Origin: Devosia nitrariae
Lineage (GTDB): Bacteria; Pseudomonadota; Alphaproteobacteria; Rhizobiales; Devosiaceae
Length of the DNA: 64,000 nucleotides
Assembly (NCBI RefSeq): GCF_030160115.1
Contig: NZ_BSNS01000015.1
Span: forward strand, 62,001 to 126,000
Direction of reading: 5' to 3'
The translations under genes were made by a program, and so were the position numbers. The notes beneath the pieces are model-generated. The model saw only the letters and a program-made list of their open reading frames with translations. It searched no databases and was not told the origin of the DNA. Shown here in pieces: positions 43,567-53,389 of this stretch. Each line of letters opens with the position of its first letter. Within the stretch, counting starts at the first letter, position 1.

Positions 43567-44793
43567 GTGGCGGTGAGCGGTATCAACTCCCTGCGTCTGG
43601 GGCCGGACGAAGATGGCCGCTTCGGCCTTTATGGCGGGCGGTTCGTCGCTGAAACGCTGATGCCTTTGATCCTCGATCTCGAGAAGGCCTATCGCGACGC
43701 CAAGGCCGACCCCGCCTTCGCGGCGGAAATCCAGCACCTTGCCACCCACTACACCGGAAGGCCGAGCCCGCTTTATTTCGCCGAGCGTCTGACCGCCCAC
43801 CTCGGCGGCGCCAAGGTATGGTTGAAGCGCGAGGAGCTCAATCACACCGGCTCGCATAAGATCAACAACTGCCTCGGTCAGGTTCTGCTGGCCAAGCGCA
43901 TGGGCAAGACCCGTATTATCGCCGAGACCGGCGCCGGCCAGCATGGCGTTGCCACCGCCACCGTCTGCGCCAAGTTCGACCTGCCCTGCATCGTCTTCAT
44001 GGGCGCAACCGACGTTGCCCGCCAGTGGCCGAACGTTTTGCGCATGAAGATGCTTGGTGCCGAGGTGCGTCCTGTCACCGCCGGGGCAGGAACGCTGAAG
44101 GACGCCATGAACGAGGCGCTGCGCGACTGGGTGACCAACGTCGAGACCACCTATTACATCATCGGCACCGCGGCTGGTCCTCACCCCTATCCGGAGATGG
44201 TCCGCGACTTCCAGTCGGTCATCGGCACCGAATTGAAGGAGCAGTTCCTCGAGGCGGAAGGGCGGCTGCCCGAGGCGGTCGTTGCTTGTGTCGGTGGTGG
44301 CTCGAATGCCATCGGCACCTTCCATGCTTTCCTCGACGAGCCCGAGGTTGCACTCTACGGCGCCGAGGCCGGGGGCTACGGTATCGAGGTCGACAATGGC
44401 CACGCCGCCTCGATGACCGGCGGGCGGCCCGGTGTTCTTCATGGCAACCGCACCTATCTGCTGCAGAATGCGGACGGGCAGATCCTCGAAGGCCACTCCA
44501 TCTCGGCCGGCCTCGACTATCCGGGCGTCGGCCCCGAACATGCCTTCCTCCACGACACCAAACGCGTCACATACGCGCCGATCACCGACCAGGAGGCACT
44601 GGAAGCCTTCCAGCTCCTGACGCGCATGGAGGGAATTATCCCGGCTCTCGAAAGTGCCCACGGCCTGGCGCAGGTGATGAAGCTTGCCCCGACAATGGAC
44701 AAGGACCAGTCGGTGGTGCTCTGCCTTTCCGGGCGCGGCGACAAGGACGTGGAAAGCGTCGGCAGGCATCTCGGCATGGATATGAACGCATGA
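43567..44793 (+). CDS. trpB: Tryptophan synthase beta chain
   Basis: 408-residue PLP enzyme joining indole and serine. The PLP lysine lies in [25 protein letters not shown] is seen as [13 protein letters not shown], the phosphate cup is [17 protein letters not shown], and the C-terminus holds [15 protein letters not shown] and SGRGDKDV. The start is GTG 43567 (GTGGCGGTGAGC). It overlaps trpA by 4 bp. A small repeat-like fragment lies in the 70-bp gap after trpF. Confidence 0.97.
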   Translation: MAVSGINSLRLGPDEDGRFGLYGGRFVAETLMPLILDLEKAYRDAKADPAFAAEIQHLATHYTGRPSPLYFAERLTAHLGGAKVWLKREELNHTGSHKINNCLGQVLLAKRMGKTRIIAETGAGQHGVATATVCAKFDLPCIVFMGATDVARQWPNVLRMKMLGAEVRPVTAGAGTLKDAMNEALRDWVTNVETTYYIIGTAAGPHPYPEMVRDFQSVIGTELKEQFLEAEGRLPEAVVACVGGGSNAIGTFHAFLDEPEVALYGAEAGGYGIEVDNGHAASMTGGRPGVLHGNRTYLLQNADGQILEGHSISAGLDYPGVGPEHAFLHDTKRVTYAPITDQEALEAFQLLTRMEGIIPALESAHGLAQVMKLAPTMDKDQSVVLCLSGRGDKDVESVGRHLGMDMNA

Positions 44794-45611
44794 ACCGCAT
44801 TCCTGCACGCTTTGCCGCCTGCGCGGCCGCCAACCGTCCGGCGCTCGTCACCTTCGTCATGGCCGGCGATCCGGACCCGGCGACGAGCCAGGCCATCCTC
44901 GATGGTCTGCCTGCGGCCGGCGCCGATGTCATCGAACTGGGCATGCCCTTTTCCGATCCGATGGCCGATGGCGTCGCCATCCAGATGGCCGGACGGCGCG
45001 CCCTCGACGCCGGGCAGACCCTGCAGCAGACGCTGTCGATGGTCGAGAGCTTCCGCAAGACGGATGGCGAGACGCCGATCATCCTCATGGGCTACTACAA
45101 CCCGATCTACATCTTCGGAGTTGATGCGTTCGTCGCTGCCGCCAAGGCTGCCGGGGTCGATGGCCTCATCATCGTCGACCTGCCCGCCGAAGAGGACGAG
45201 GAACTGTGCGTGCCCGCGCTTGCGGCCGGCATCAATTTCATCCGCCTGACCACTCCCACCACCGACGACCGCCGCCTGCCTGCGGTGCTCAAGAACACCT
45301 CCGGCTTCGTCTATTACGTCTCGATGACCGGCATCACCGGCGCTGCCATCAAGTCGCGCGCCGCCGTTGCCGATGCTGTCCGCCGTATCAAGAGCCACAC
45401 GGACCTGCCGGTCGCCGTCGGCTTCGGCATCAAGACCGCCGCAGACGCGGCCGAGTTCGGCCGTCATGCCGATGGAATTGTCGTTGGAACCGTGCTGGTG
45501 GATGCGGTGGGCAATTCGCTGGACAATGGCAAGGCTACGGGCGGCACCGTCGGCGCTGTGCGCGACATCGTGACGGACCTCGCCAGCGGTGTGAGGCTGG
45601 CCCGCGTCTGA
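44790..45611 (+). CDS. trpA: Tryptophan synthase alpha chain
   Basis: 273-residue TIM-barrel that cleaves indole-3-glycerol phosphate and channels indole to TrpB. The catalytic Glu and Asp are in [15 protein letters not shown]; the phosphate-binding site is [11 protein letters not shown] and [14 protein letters not shown]. The start ATG 44790 is inside the trpB stop (ATGA), so the subunits are made in step. Longer upstream frames are spurious. Confidence 0.97.
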   Translation: MNRIPARFAACAAANRPALVTFVMAGDPDPATSQAILDGLPAAGADVIELGMPFSDPMADGVAIQMAGRRALDAGQTLQQTLSMVESFRKTDGETPIILMGYYNPIYIFGVDAFVAAAKAAGVDGLIIVDLPAEEDEELCVPALAAGINFIRLTTPTTDDRRLPAVLKNTSGFVYYVSMTGITGAAIKSRAAVADAVRRIKSHTDLPVAVGFGIKTAADAAEFGRHADGIVVGTVLVDAVGNSLDNGKATGGTVGAVRDIVTDLASGVRLARV

Positions 45612-45693
45612 TCCTCGTTGTCACGTAAGTCCGAACCCTCGCGCCTCCCTTGCGGGAAGGAAGGGGCGGTCCTCTCGAACCACCCCATATGTC

Positions 45694-46137
45694 CTATTGG
45701 ACAATCGTAGGGGTCATTGCCGACACGGCACCTGCGTCCGCAACCGGCGTTTCGGGCAGTGAGGAGAGGTCGATCTCGGCAAGCTGGTCGGCGCACAGGT
45801 CAGCGGCCCCGTCGATCGGCTCGCGGTCGGCGAAGGTCACCCAGCCGCCGTCTTCGAGGATACCATCCCGGCTATAGGCGCTCTCCTCTTTGAGTGCTGT
45901 GAGGTTGGCGCGTGCATCCGGCGAGGCGAGGTACCGGTTGACGCAGATATCTGCCGCCAGTTGTGCCACCGCCTGCTCGGCTGCTTCATCCGCGCGGGCC
46001 TGGGCCGAGCCTCCCGTCACCCAGCCGCCCCAGGTGAAACCCACCACCATGGTCGCGATGGCGCAGCCGGCGCATGACCAGAACAGCACCGTCTTGCTGG
46101 CTTTGAAGTCGCGAAAGTTATCCGATATAGAGGGCAT
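45694..46137 (-). CDS. Conserved single-pass membrane protein of unknown function
   Basis: 147 residues. One TM near the N-terminus (TVLFWSCAGCAIATMVVGFTWGGWVTGG) follows a short cytoplasmic tail. The rest (about 45-147) is Ala/Glu-rich and probably periplasmic, with two Cys (DICVNRY and DLCADQL). Similar proteins with this FTWGGWVTGG segment occur in Rhizobiales genomes without a known function. It lies alone between trpA (convergent) and accD (divergent). Confidence 0.75.
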   Translation of the reverse strand: MPSISDNFRDFKASKTVLFWSCAGCAIATMVVGFTWGGWVTGGSAQARADEAAEQAVAQLAADICVNRYLASPDARANLTALKEESAYSRDGILEDGGWVTFADREPIDGAADLCADQLAEIDLSSLPETPVADAGAVSAMTPTIVQ

Positions 46138-46510
46138 GGCTGCCTTCCTCCACAGTTCTTATTGGAAGTCGATCCGACTGATCCGCCGGACTATGGTGGA
46201 ATGATGGCACACTTAGGCCGAGAATGCGACCTAGCAAATTACATGATTAGTATAGCCGTGGTGGGACGTAGAGATTGTATAAAGGTATTTTGACACCGCA
46301 ATCTAGTTGTCTTGCTTGTCTCGCCAAAGTTGGCAGAATCTGAGCTTGCTGTTGCGCAAATTCTCTCACACAATTATGTGACTTGTGCGGTCGTGGTTGT
46401 GCACAGCCCGTGTGCCGCCGGCCATCACCTTTGCCCGTGGCTTATCCCCCTGATAACATTCGCCACAATCGTTCCCTAAGTGACACCAAAGTTAGACCGA
46501 GAGACTCGCC
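46138..46510. other. AT-rich region upstream of accD
   Basis: 373 bp, visibly richer in A+T than the rest of the window, with no gene. It contains TTGACA at 46290-46295 and a TCACA-N6-TGTGA inverted repeat at 46366-46381. Promoters for accD and for the divergent membrane protein gene must lie here. No RNA gene was recognised. Confidence 0.45.
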
Positions 46511-47491
<981 letters not shown>

Positions 47492-47529
47492 GCGAATCGC
47501 TCAGCCATAATGCTATGAGAGCCGGTCGA

Positions 47530-47600
47530 TAGCGTTTTCGAGGAAAAGTGGGCGCACTTTCCGGTACGAGAACGCGACGCAATGACAGACCGGAGCGTTT
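47530..47600. repeat. Double-hairpin repeat, type II, diverged
   Basis: TAGCGTTTTCGAGGAAAAGTGGGCGCACTTTCCGGTACGAGAACGC: hairpin 1 is recognisable (AAGTG/CACTT, GCGTTTTC/GAGAACGC) and the second is replaced by other sequence. It lies just before folC. Confidence 0.55.
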
Positions 47601-47604
47601 CCCC

Positions 47605-48897
47605 TTGTCCCGCACCGACGCGATATTGACGCGCCTCTTGGCGCTGCATCCCAAGCTGATCGATCTCAGCCTTGCGCGTATGGAGCGCCTGCTGGATGCC
47701 CTGGGGCGTCCGCAGGACCGGCTCCCGCCCGTCATCCATGTGGCCGGCACCAACGGCAAGGGCTCGACCGTCGCATACCTGCGCGCCTTTCTCGAGGCGG
47801 CGGGTAAGCGCGTCCACGTCTATACGTCGCCTCAGCTCGTTCATTTCAACGAACGCATCCGCCTTGCCGGTAAGCTCGTCGGCAACAGGCAGCTGAATGC
47901 CGCCCTCGAGCACTGCGAGGTGGTCAATGCCGGCGTGCCGATCACCTATTTCGAGATCACCACGGCGGCCGCCATCCATCTCTTTGCCAAAACGCCCGCC
48001 GATTACCTCCTGCTCGAGGTCGGGCTTGGCGGTCGCTACGACGCAACCAACGTGGTCGACAAGCCGCTGGGCGCCGTGATCACCCCGGTCTCGGTCGATC
48101 ACATCGAATATCTGGGCTCCGACATCGGCGGCATCGCCCGCGAAAAGGCCGGCATCCTTAAAAGGGGGGCGCTCGCCGTAGTGGCGCGCCAGACCGAGGC
48201 GGGTCTCGCCGCGATCGAGGCCGAGGCCGCCAAGCTTGGCGTGACGCCTTTCCTTGCCGGACAGGATTTCGATTGCCACTTCGCCGATGGCCGCATGGTC
48301 TACCAGGATGAAGATGGGCTGCTCGACCTGCCGCCTCCCGCCCTCGCCGGGCCGCATCAGATCGACAATGCCGGCGTCGCCATAGCCGCCGCCCGCCATT
48401 TCGGTCTGCCGGTCAGTGCCGAGGAGATCGCCAGGGGCCTGCGCAGTGTCGATTGGCCGGCGCGGCTGGCGCCTATCACCGGCCGGCTGCGCGATCTCAT
48501 TTCACCTGATCAGGAGCTGTGGCTCGACGGCGGGCACAACGAGGCGGGGGGCAGGGTGCTCGCCGAGGCGCTGCACGACATGCACCGGCGCAACCCGCGC
48601 CCGCTCGTCCTCATCATGGGCACCTTCGCCAACAAGGACGCCGAGGGGTACCTGAAGCATTTCACCTCGATGCCCGAAATCGTGTTCACCGTGCCCATCC
48701 CAGGAGATCGGGCTGCATGGAAACCCTCAGCGCTGGCGGCGCTGGCCCGGCGTCTGGGGTTCGCTGCGCAGCCAAAGCGCGGCATTCCCTCGGCTTTGAC
48801 CGCCGCCGCCAAAGTTCCCGGCGCCCGCATCGTCATCTGCGGCGCTCTGCACCTTGCGGGCTCCGTTCTGGCCCTCGACGGTTCACCACCGCGATAG
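47605..48897 (+). CDS. folC: Bifunctional folylpolyglutamate/dihydrofolate synthase
   Basis: 430 residues from TTG 47605 (MSRTDAILTRLLALHPKLIDLSL), chosen because CGGAG lies 8 bp before and relatives start at this point; a longer frame starting at 47548 would read through a repeat. Mur-ligase-type ATPase: P-loop HVAGTNGKGSTVAYLRAF, the FNERIRL and EVGLGGRYDATNV motifs, the carbamylated-Lys region and the C-terminal domain with DGGHNEAGGRVLAEAL. It adds glutamates to folate. Downstream of accD as in Rhizobiales. Confidence 0.93.
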   Translation: MSRTDAILTRLLALHPKLIDLSLARMERLLDALGRPQDRLPPVIHVAGTNGKGSTVAYLRAFLEAAGKRVHVYTSPQLVHFNERIRLAGKLVGNRQLNAALEHCEVVNAGVPITYFEITTAAAIHLFAKTPADYLLLEVGLGGRYDATNVVDKPLGAVITPVSVDHIEYLGSDIGGIAREKAGILKRGALAVVARQTEAGLAAIEAEAAKLGVTPFLAGQDFDCHFADGRMVYQDEDGLLDLPPPALAGPHQIDNAGVAIAAARHFGLPVSAEEIARGLRSVDWPARLAPITGRLRDLISPDQELWLDGGHNEAGGRVLAEALHDMHRRNPRPLVLIMGTFANKDAEGYLKHFTSMPEIVFTVPIPGDRAAWKPSALAALARRLGFAAQPKRGIPSALTAAAKVPGARIVICGALHLAGSVLALDGSPPR

Positions 48898-49417
48898 TCG
48901 CTCTGCACAGAGGACTATCGCTCTTGGCGGTTGGTCAAATCCTCTACGCAGAGGTACTCGCTGCGGAGTATTGCGCCGATCCTCATGCGTCGACGTGGGG
49001 TGAATGCTGCGGCTTGCTCGCCAAGTTACGGACATGGCATCCGACAGCTACCGCATCCCGGCTCCCGTGCATGTTGCAGGCTCGGCTTGGGTCCTCGCGT
49101 CGAAGCGCGAGGATGACATCGCGGGGGGTGTCGCTTCAGTGCTGGAGTCGCAGCAACGTCTCCACATCATCGCCCAGGCCACGTGGAATGGGCACGACCG
49201 ATCTCTCCGCCGACCACCGAGGACGCACCCCCACCGCTGTCATCCTCGCGCTTCGACGCGAGGACCCAGGCGGGGTGCGCAACATGCTCGGAGGGTGCGG
49301 GCGGTAGCTGGCGCGTGCCGTGCGTAACTCGATTGGCGCCATCTCTGCGATGAGATCGGCGGAGTGTCGGGCAGTCGATCAAAATCGCGTACTCCAGCAC
49401 ACCGGCGCGGCCACACA
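48898..49417. other. Non-coding region with inverted repeats (folC-trxA)
   Basis: Part of a 662-bp gap without a credible gene. It holds an inverted pair: the unit TTGGGTCCTCGCGTCGAAGC...GAGGATGACA at 49087-49118 and its reverse complement at 49240-49268, with extended similarity to GCATGTTG on the outer sides (49069-49076 and 49280-49287). The core resembles the REP-like element after infB. The stretch 48900-49060 shows nothing I can name. Confidence 0.55.
49069..49290. repeat. Inverted pair of about 50-bp REP-like units
   Basis: Left unit 49069-49121 and right unit about 49238-49290 in opposite orientation, some 115 bp apart. Each contains CCTCGCG(T/C)...CGCGAGG and GATGACA. Could fold into a large stem or be two insertions of the same element. 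Confidence 0.65.
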
Positions 49418-49490
49418 CCGCGTGGCTCTCCAGCCATTCGGTAAGGCCACTCGCCGGCACCATACCGGTCTTCATGTGCTCCGGCCGGGT
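49418..49490 (-). pseudogene. Partial duplicate of the trxA 3' end
   Basis: On the minus strand this reads EHMKTGMVPASGLTEWLESHAV, matching the thioredoxin C-terminus ADMKIGAGTPKAGLTKWLESHAA encoded 150 bp away. The nucleotide match is also clear (CCGCGTGGCTCTCCAGCCA against CCGCGTGACTTTCCAGCCA). The stop codon is gone and no upstream part of trxA is present, so it is a decayed fragment. Confidence 0.7.
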
Positions 49491-49501
49491 ACCCCGCAAA
49501 G

Positions 49502-49532
49502 CAAAACGCCGTCGGTGGAGCCGACGGCGTTT
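49502..49532 (-). terminator. Intrinsic terminator after trxA
   Basis: AAACGCCGTCGG-CTCCA-CCGACGGCGTTT on the minus strand, followed by TGC. Near-symmetrical. It is 28 bp after the trxA stop and separates trxA from the trxA fragment. Confidence 0.85.
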
Positions 49533-49559
49533 GGAGAATAAAAGTCCTGTTCCGGGGCT

Positions 49560-49883
49560 TTAGGCCGCGTGACTTTCCAGCCACTTGGTCAGGCCCGCCT
49601 TCGGAGTGCCAGCGCCGATCTTCATGTCGGCGGCCTCGCCGCCCTTGAAGAGGATCATGGTCGGGATCGAACGCACGCCGTACTTGACGGTGGTCGACGG
49701 GTTCTCGTCGACGTTGAGCTTGACGATCTTCACCTTGCCGGCCAGTTCCGCCGACAACTCGTCGAGAACCGGCGCGATCGCGCGGCACGGCCCGCACCAC
49801 TCGGCCCAGAAATCCACAAGGACAGGTTCCTCGGAGTTCAAGACTTCCTCGCCGAAGTTGGCGTCGGAAACGTGTGTGGTCAT
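49560..49883 (-). CDS. trxA: Thioredoxin 1
   Basis: 107 residues from the ATG complementary to 49881-49883. The redox motif WCGPC is at 29-33 (DFWAEWCGPCRAIAPVLDEL); the cis-Pro is in VRSIPTMILFKGG. It reduces protein disulfides in the cytosol, taking electrons from thioredoxin reductase. It follows addA by 80 bp on the same strand, as in other Rhizobiales. A decayed copy of its last 70 bp lies downstream. Confidence 0.96.
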   Translation of the reverse strand: MTTHVSDANFGEEVLNSEEPVLVDFWAEWCGPCRAIAPVLDELSAELAGKVKIVKLNVDENPSTTVKYGVRSIPTMILFKGGEAADMKIGAGTPKAGLTKWLESHAA

Positions 49884-49963
49884 CAGATTTGCCTTTTTGG
49901 TTGAAAAGCGGTGGTCTGTTTGTTCCAAAAGCTGGGCAGAGTCCAGTGCCGGTTCAATGCGGC

Positions 49964-52900
49964 TCACCCCAAGGTGAAGTCGGCCGTCCGCGCGGTCAGG
50001 AGGTCGCGAGGCAGATTCATTAACGATTCCATGGACGTCCACAAAATGGCCGCGCTGACGGTACGATCCGGGAAGAGCTGACCTGCAACCAACGCATAAA
50101 GTCCGAGCTGGGTTAGATAGTTCCCCGGCACGCTTTCCGGAGCCCCCGGTAGAGTCGCGTCGGATTTGTAGTCGACCACCAAAACACGGTTGTCGTCAAC
50201 AACCAGCCGGTCGATACGACCGGCGAGCCGGACCGGTTTCCCGCCCCGCCTGAGATCGAGGAGAAACGGCACCTCCGCCCGGCTGTCGGCCTGGAAGAGA
50301 TGTGCCAGATCCGGGCGCGAGAGGATTGAAATTGCTCTCTCGATGAGGCCTTTGTGCACGAATTCGTGATCGGGCAGCAACGTGACCAGCGCCTTTCCGG
50401 CAACCGCTCGCCGGCTTTCAGGCGGAACGCGCGGCAGGTGCTGCAGCAGGGCGTGGAGCGCGATGCCGGATCGACGCGCTTCCTCGGCGTCGCGCACCGC
50501 CTGTGCGGCCGTGTCGAACACCGGCGGGGGCACCGTTTCGGCAAAGGCTGAGGAAGGGCGCACCACCGGCCGATCCGCCGGCTCCGGCAGTTCGGCAAGC
50601 GTCAGCGGCGCTACGCGTGACAAAGCAATGGCAGGTGTGCCGGCCATCCGGGGCAATGCGACTTCCATCGGATAAACCAGCGCCCTTTCGCTTCCACCGG
50701 CATCCTCCTCGATGCGGGCAAATGGGCGTAGCGCCGTTTCTATGGCTTCATACCATGTGCCTTTGACCTGCCCCTTGGCGTCCTTGCCGGGGGTGAGCGC
50801 ACCGGTGACGTAGAGCGCCTCCTCGGCCCTGGTCATGCCCACATAGAGCTTGCGCCAGTACTCCTGGCCGAGGTTTTTCTCGCTCTCCTCGCGCAGGGCC
50901 AGGGTTTCATCCACGTGGTCGTCCTTGGCCGACGCGTGGATGAAGAGCGGTCCTCGCTCGTCTGTCACGATCAGCACGGGCTTGGCCGTCTGGCGGCCGT
51001 TCGGCTTGGTCGCGGCGTCGGCGAGGATGACCACCGGCGCCTCCAGCCCCTTGGCGCCGTGCACCGTCATGACCCTCACGCCCCCGCCGCGCTCGGCGAG
51101 GTCCCGTTTGATCGAAACCTCCTGGCCGCGCATGGCGGCAACAAACCCGGTGAGCGAGGGTTGCGCGTGCTGCTCGTGGGCGAGCGCCAGTTCCAGGAAC
51201 TCGGCAAGGACGTCGTCCACCTCGGCGCCGAGCCGCGCGTGGAAGCGCTTAAGCCCGCCTTGTGGATAGAGGATGTCGGCAAAAAAGGTGAAGGGCCGTC
51301 CGAAATCCAGCCGGCTGCGCCATTGAGAGAGCTCCCCATAGGCGGCCGCGCCCCAAAGCACCCGCGTCTCGGCCAAAGCTTGCCACAGGCTCTTTCCGCC
51401 GCGTCCGGCGGCGATGGCGAAGAGGTCGTCTTCGGAGATATCGAACAGCGGCGAGCGCAGCACCGCGGCAAGCTGCAGGTCCTCACCGGTATTGGTGAGG
51501 ACGTCGGCCAGCGCCAGCAGGTCCTTGACCGCGATGTGCTCGGTCACCTGCAGCCGGTCGGCGCCCGGCGTCGGCAGGCCTTCGGCATTGAGCGCCCGGA
51601 TGATCTCGTTGAAGAGCGTCGAGCGCGACTGCACCAGCACCATCACGTCGTCGGCGCTCATGGCCTCGCCGTTGGCGAGCCTGCGCCCGCCATCGATCCA
51701 GCCGCGGATCTCGCGGGCAATGCGGCTAGCCACTTGCCTCGGTGCGCTCTGCTCGGCCGTCTCCACGGGCTTGAGCGGCCATTCGTCCGTCGGCACGGCC
51801 GGTCGCACCTGCTGCAGCGGCGGCCAGAGCGTGACCATGCCGCCCGCCTCCGTACGGGCGGTGTCGTGATGCACCTTCTGCTCGGCGAGCAGCGCGTTCT
51901 GGATGTCCTCCCGCGCGCAGACGAGGTCGACGGCATCCAGGATCGGCCGGAGCGTGCGGAAGCTGGTGTGGAGCTCGATGTGGGTGAAGCTCTTTTGTGC
52001 GGCCAGCGCCCGTCGGCCGTAGCCGCGTCCGGCCTCAACGAACAGGCGCGGCTCGGCGCCCTGGAATGAGTAGATCGACTGCTTCGGATCGCCGACCGAA
52101 AAGAGCGTGCGTGGGCGGGCGACCTGCCCCTCGCCCACGAAGAATTCCCGCGTCAGCGCCTCGACCACCCGCCATTGCTCAGGGTTTGTGTCCTGGCTTT
52201 CGTCGACGAGGATATGATGGATGCCTGCATCGAGCTTGTATTGCACCCAGAGCTGGTATCGTCCGTCTTCGAGGAGCGCGGCCAGCTTTTCGATGAGGTC
52301 GTCGAAGTCGAGCAGAGCGCGGGCCCGCTTGATGGCCTCGTAACGCCCGGTGATTGCCGCCAATACGTCGAGCAGAGCGTCCGAGCGTTCGACGAGGCAG
52401 GCGGTCCTGCGCTCGGCGCAGAGCGCGGCGAGCCGGTTCGCCTCGACGAGCGCGAGGTCGGCCATTGCCCGGTCGGCCGCCTGGAACGCCTTGCTCGGGA
52501 ACCGGGCCCGTACTGTAAAGTCAGCGGTAAGAAACGCACTCAGCCACCCGCCAAGCGAAGGCGCGTGGCGGTCGAGGCCGGCGAGCGCGTCTTCGAAACG
52601 GTTGCCGCCACGTTTTGGAGGGCAGCTGTCGAGGATGCGCGCGATCTCGTCACTGCCGATCAGCCGGCCGGCAAGCATCTCGGCTTCGATCTCGGCCGAG
52701 CTGCGGCCGGCGAACCGCACGCGGCGTCTAAGATTCACCTTGGCGCCCGCCCGGTTGGCGAGCACAGCCTTGAGTCGGCGTCCTTCCGCCAATGCCGTGT
52801 CGATCGCCTCGCCGATCGAAAAATCGCTCATCAGGCCGAACAGCGTCTCGACCGCTTCCGAACCCTCGTCTCCACGCAGGCCTCCGGCGAGCACCGCCTC

Positions 52901-53389
52901 GCGCGCTGCGCCCACCATCTGGACCCGTTCCACATCCTCGACGACGGTAAAGCCGAACGGCACGCCCGCCTCCAGCGGAAACCGGTGCAAAACGCTCTCG
53001 CAGAAGGCGTGGATGGTGACGATCTTGAGGCCCCCGGGGGTCTCCAGCGCCCGGGCGAAGAGAGTGCGTGCCCGCGCCCGCAGTGACGCGGTGACCAGTT
53101 GACCGAAGGCCTCGAGATGCCTGTCGAGCTCGACATCGGGCAGGATCGCCCATTCCCCCAGCACCCGCGCCACGCGGTTGCGCATTTCGGCCGCCGCCGC
53201 CTTGGTGTAGGTGAGGCAGAGGATGGCCTCCGGCGCGACGTCCGCCAGCAGGAGCCGCAGCACGCGCTGTGTCAGGACGTGCGTCTTGCCCGAACCGGCA
53301 TTGGCCGACACCCAGGCGGACCACTCCGGATGCGCCGCTCTGGCCTGGTTGGCGATGGTGTCGGTCGGCACCTGGAGCGATCGGCTCAT
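49964..53389 (-). CDS. addA: Double-strand break repair helicase-nuclease AddA
   Basis: 1141 residues from the ATG complementary to 53387-53389 (MSRSLQVPTDTIANQARAAHPEW). UvrD-type helicase motifs: I in WVSANAGSGKTHVLTQRVLRLLLA, Ia in CLTYTKAAAAEMRNRV, II in ILVDESQDTNPEQW, III in SVGDPKQSIYSFQGA, V/VI in VMTVHGAKGLEAPVVILADA and YVGMTRAEEALYV. The C-terminal PD-(D/E)xK nuclease is LAGRIDRLVVDDNRVLVVDYKSDA. With AddB it resects DNA ends for RecA. Its start overlaps the addB stop (ATGA). Confidence 0.96.
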   Translation of the reverse strand: MSRSLQVPTDTIANQARAAHPEWSAWVSANAGSGKTHVLTQRVLRLLLADVAPEAILCLTYTKAAAAEMRNRVARVLGEWAILPDVELDRHLEAFGQLVTASLRARARTLFARALETPGGLKIVTIHAFCESVLHRFPLEAGVPFGFTVVEDVERVQMVGAAREAVLAGGLRGDEGSEAVETLFGLMSDFSIGEAIDTALAEGRRLKAVLANRAGAKVNLRRRVRFAGRSSAEIEAEMLAGRLIGSDEIARILDSCPPKRGGNRFEDALAGLDRHAPSLGGWLSAFLTADFTVRARFPSKAFQAADRAMADLALVEANRLAALCAERRTACLVERSDALLDVLAAITGRYEAIKRARALLDFDDLIEKLAALLEDGRYQLWVQYKLDAGIHHILVDESQDTNPEQWRVVEALTREFFVGEGQVARPRTLFSVGDPKQSIYSFQGAEPRLFVEAGRGYGRRALAAQKSFTHIELHTSFRTLRPILDAVDLVCAREDIQNALLAEQKVHHDTARTEAGGMVTLWPPLQQVRPAVPTDEWPLKPVETAEQSAPRQVASRIAREIRGWIDGGRRLANGEAMSADDVMVLVQSRSTLFNEIIRALNAEGLPTPGADRLQVTEHIAVKDLLALADVLTNTGEDLQLAAVLRSPLFDISEDDLFAIAAGRGGKSLWQALAETRVLWGAAAYGELSQWRSRLDFGRPFTFFADILYPQGGLKRFHARLGAEVDDVLAEFLELALAHEQHAQPSLTGFVAAMRGQEVSIKRDLAERGGGVRVMTVHGAKGLEAPVVILADAATKPNGRQTAKPVLIVTDERGPLFIHASAKDDHVDETLALREESEKNLGQEYWRKLYVGMTRAEEALYVTGALTPGKDAKGQVKGTWYEAIETALRPFARIEEDAGGSERALVYPMEVALPRMAGTPAIALSRVAPLTLAELPEPADRPVVRPSSAFAETVPPPVFDTAAQAVRDAEEARRSGIALHALLQHLPRVPPESRRAVAGKALVTLLPDHEFVHKGLIERAISILSRPDLAHLFQADSRAEVPFLLDLRRGGKPVRLAGRIDRLVVDDNRVLVVDYKSDATLPGAPESVPGNYLTQLGLYALVAGQLFPDRTVSAAILWTSMESLMNLPRDLLTARTADFTLG

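Noticed and set aside
46366..46381. TCACA-N6-TGTGA as a CRP/FNR site upstream of accD
   Set aside because: The half-sites are in the opposite order from the CRP consensus TGTGA-N6-TCACA, and the match is short.
49069..49290. Repeated units near trxA as a CRISPR array
   Set aside because: Only two units, in inverted orientation, with no regular spacers and no cas genes in the window.
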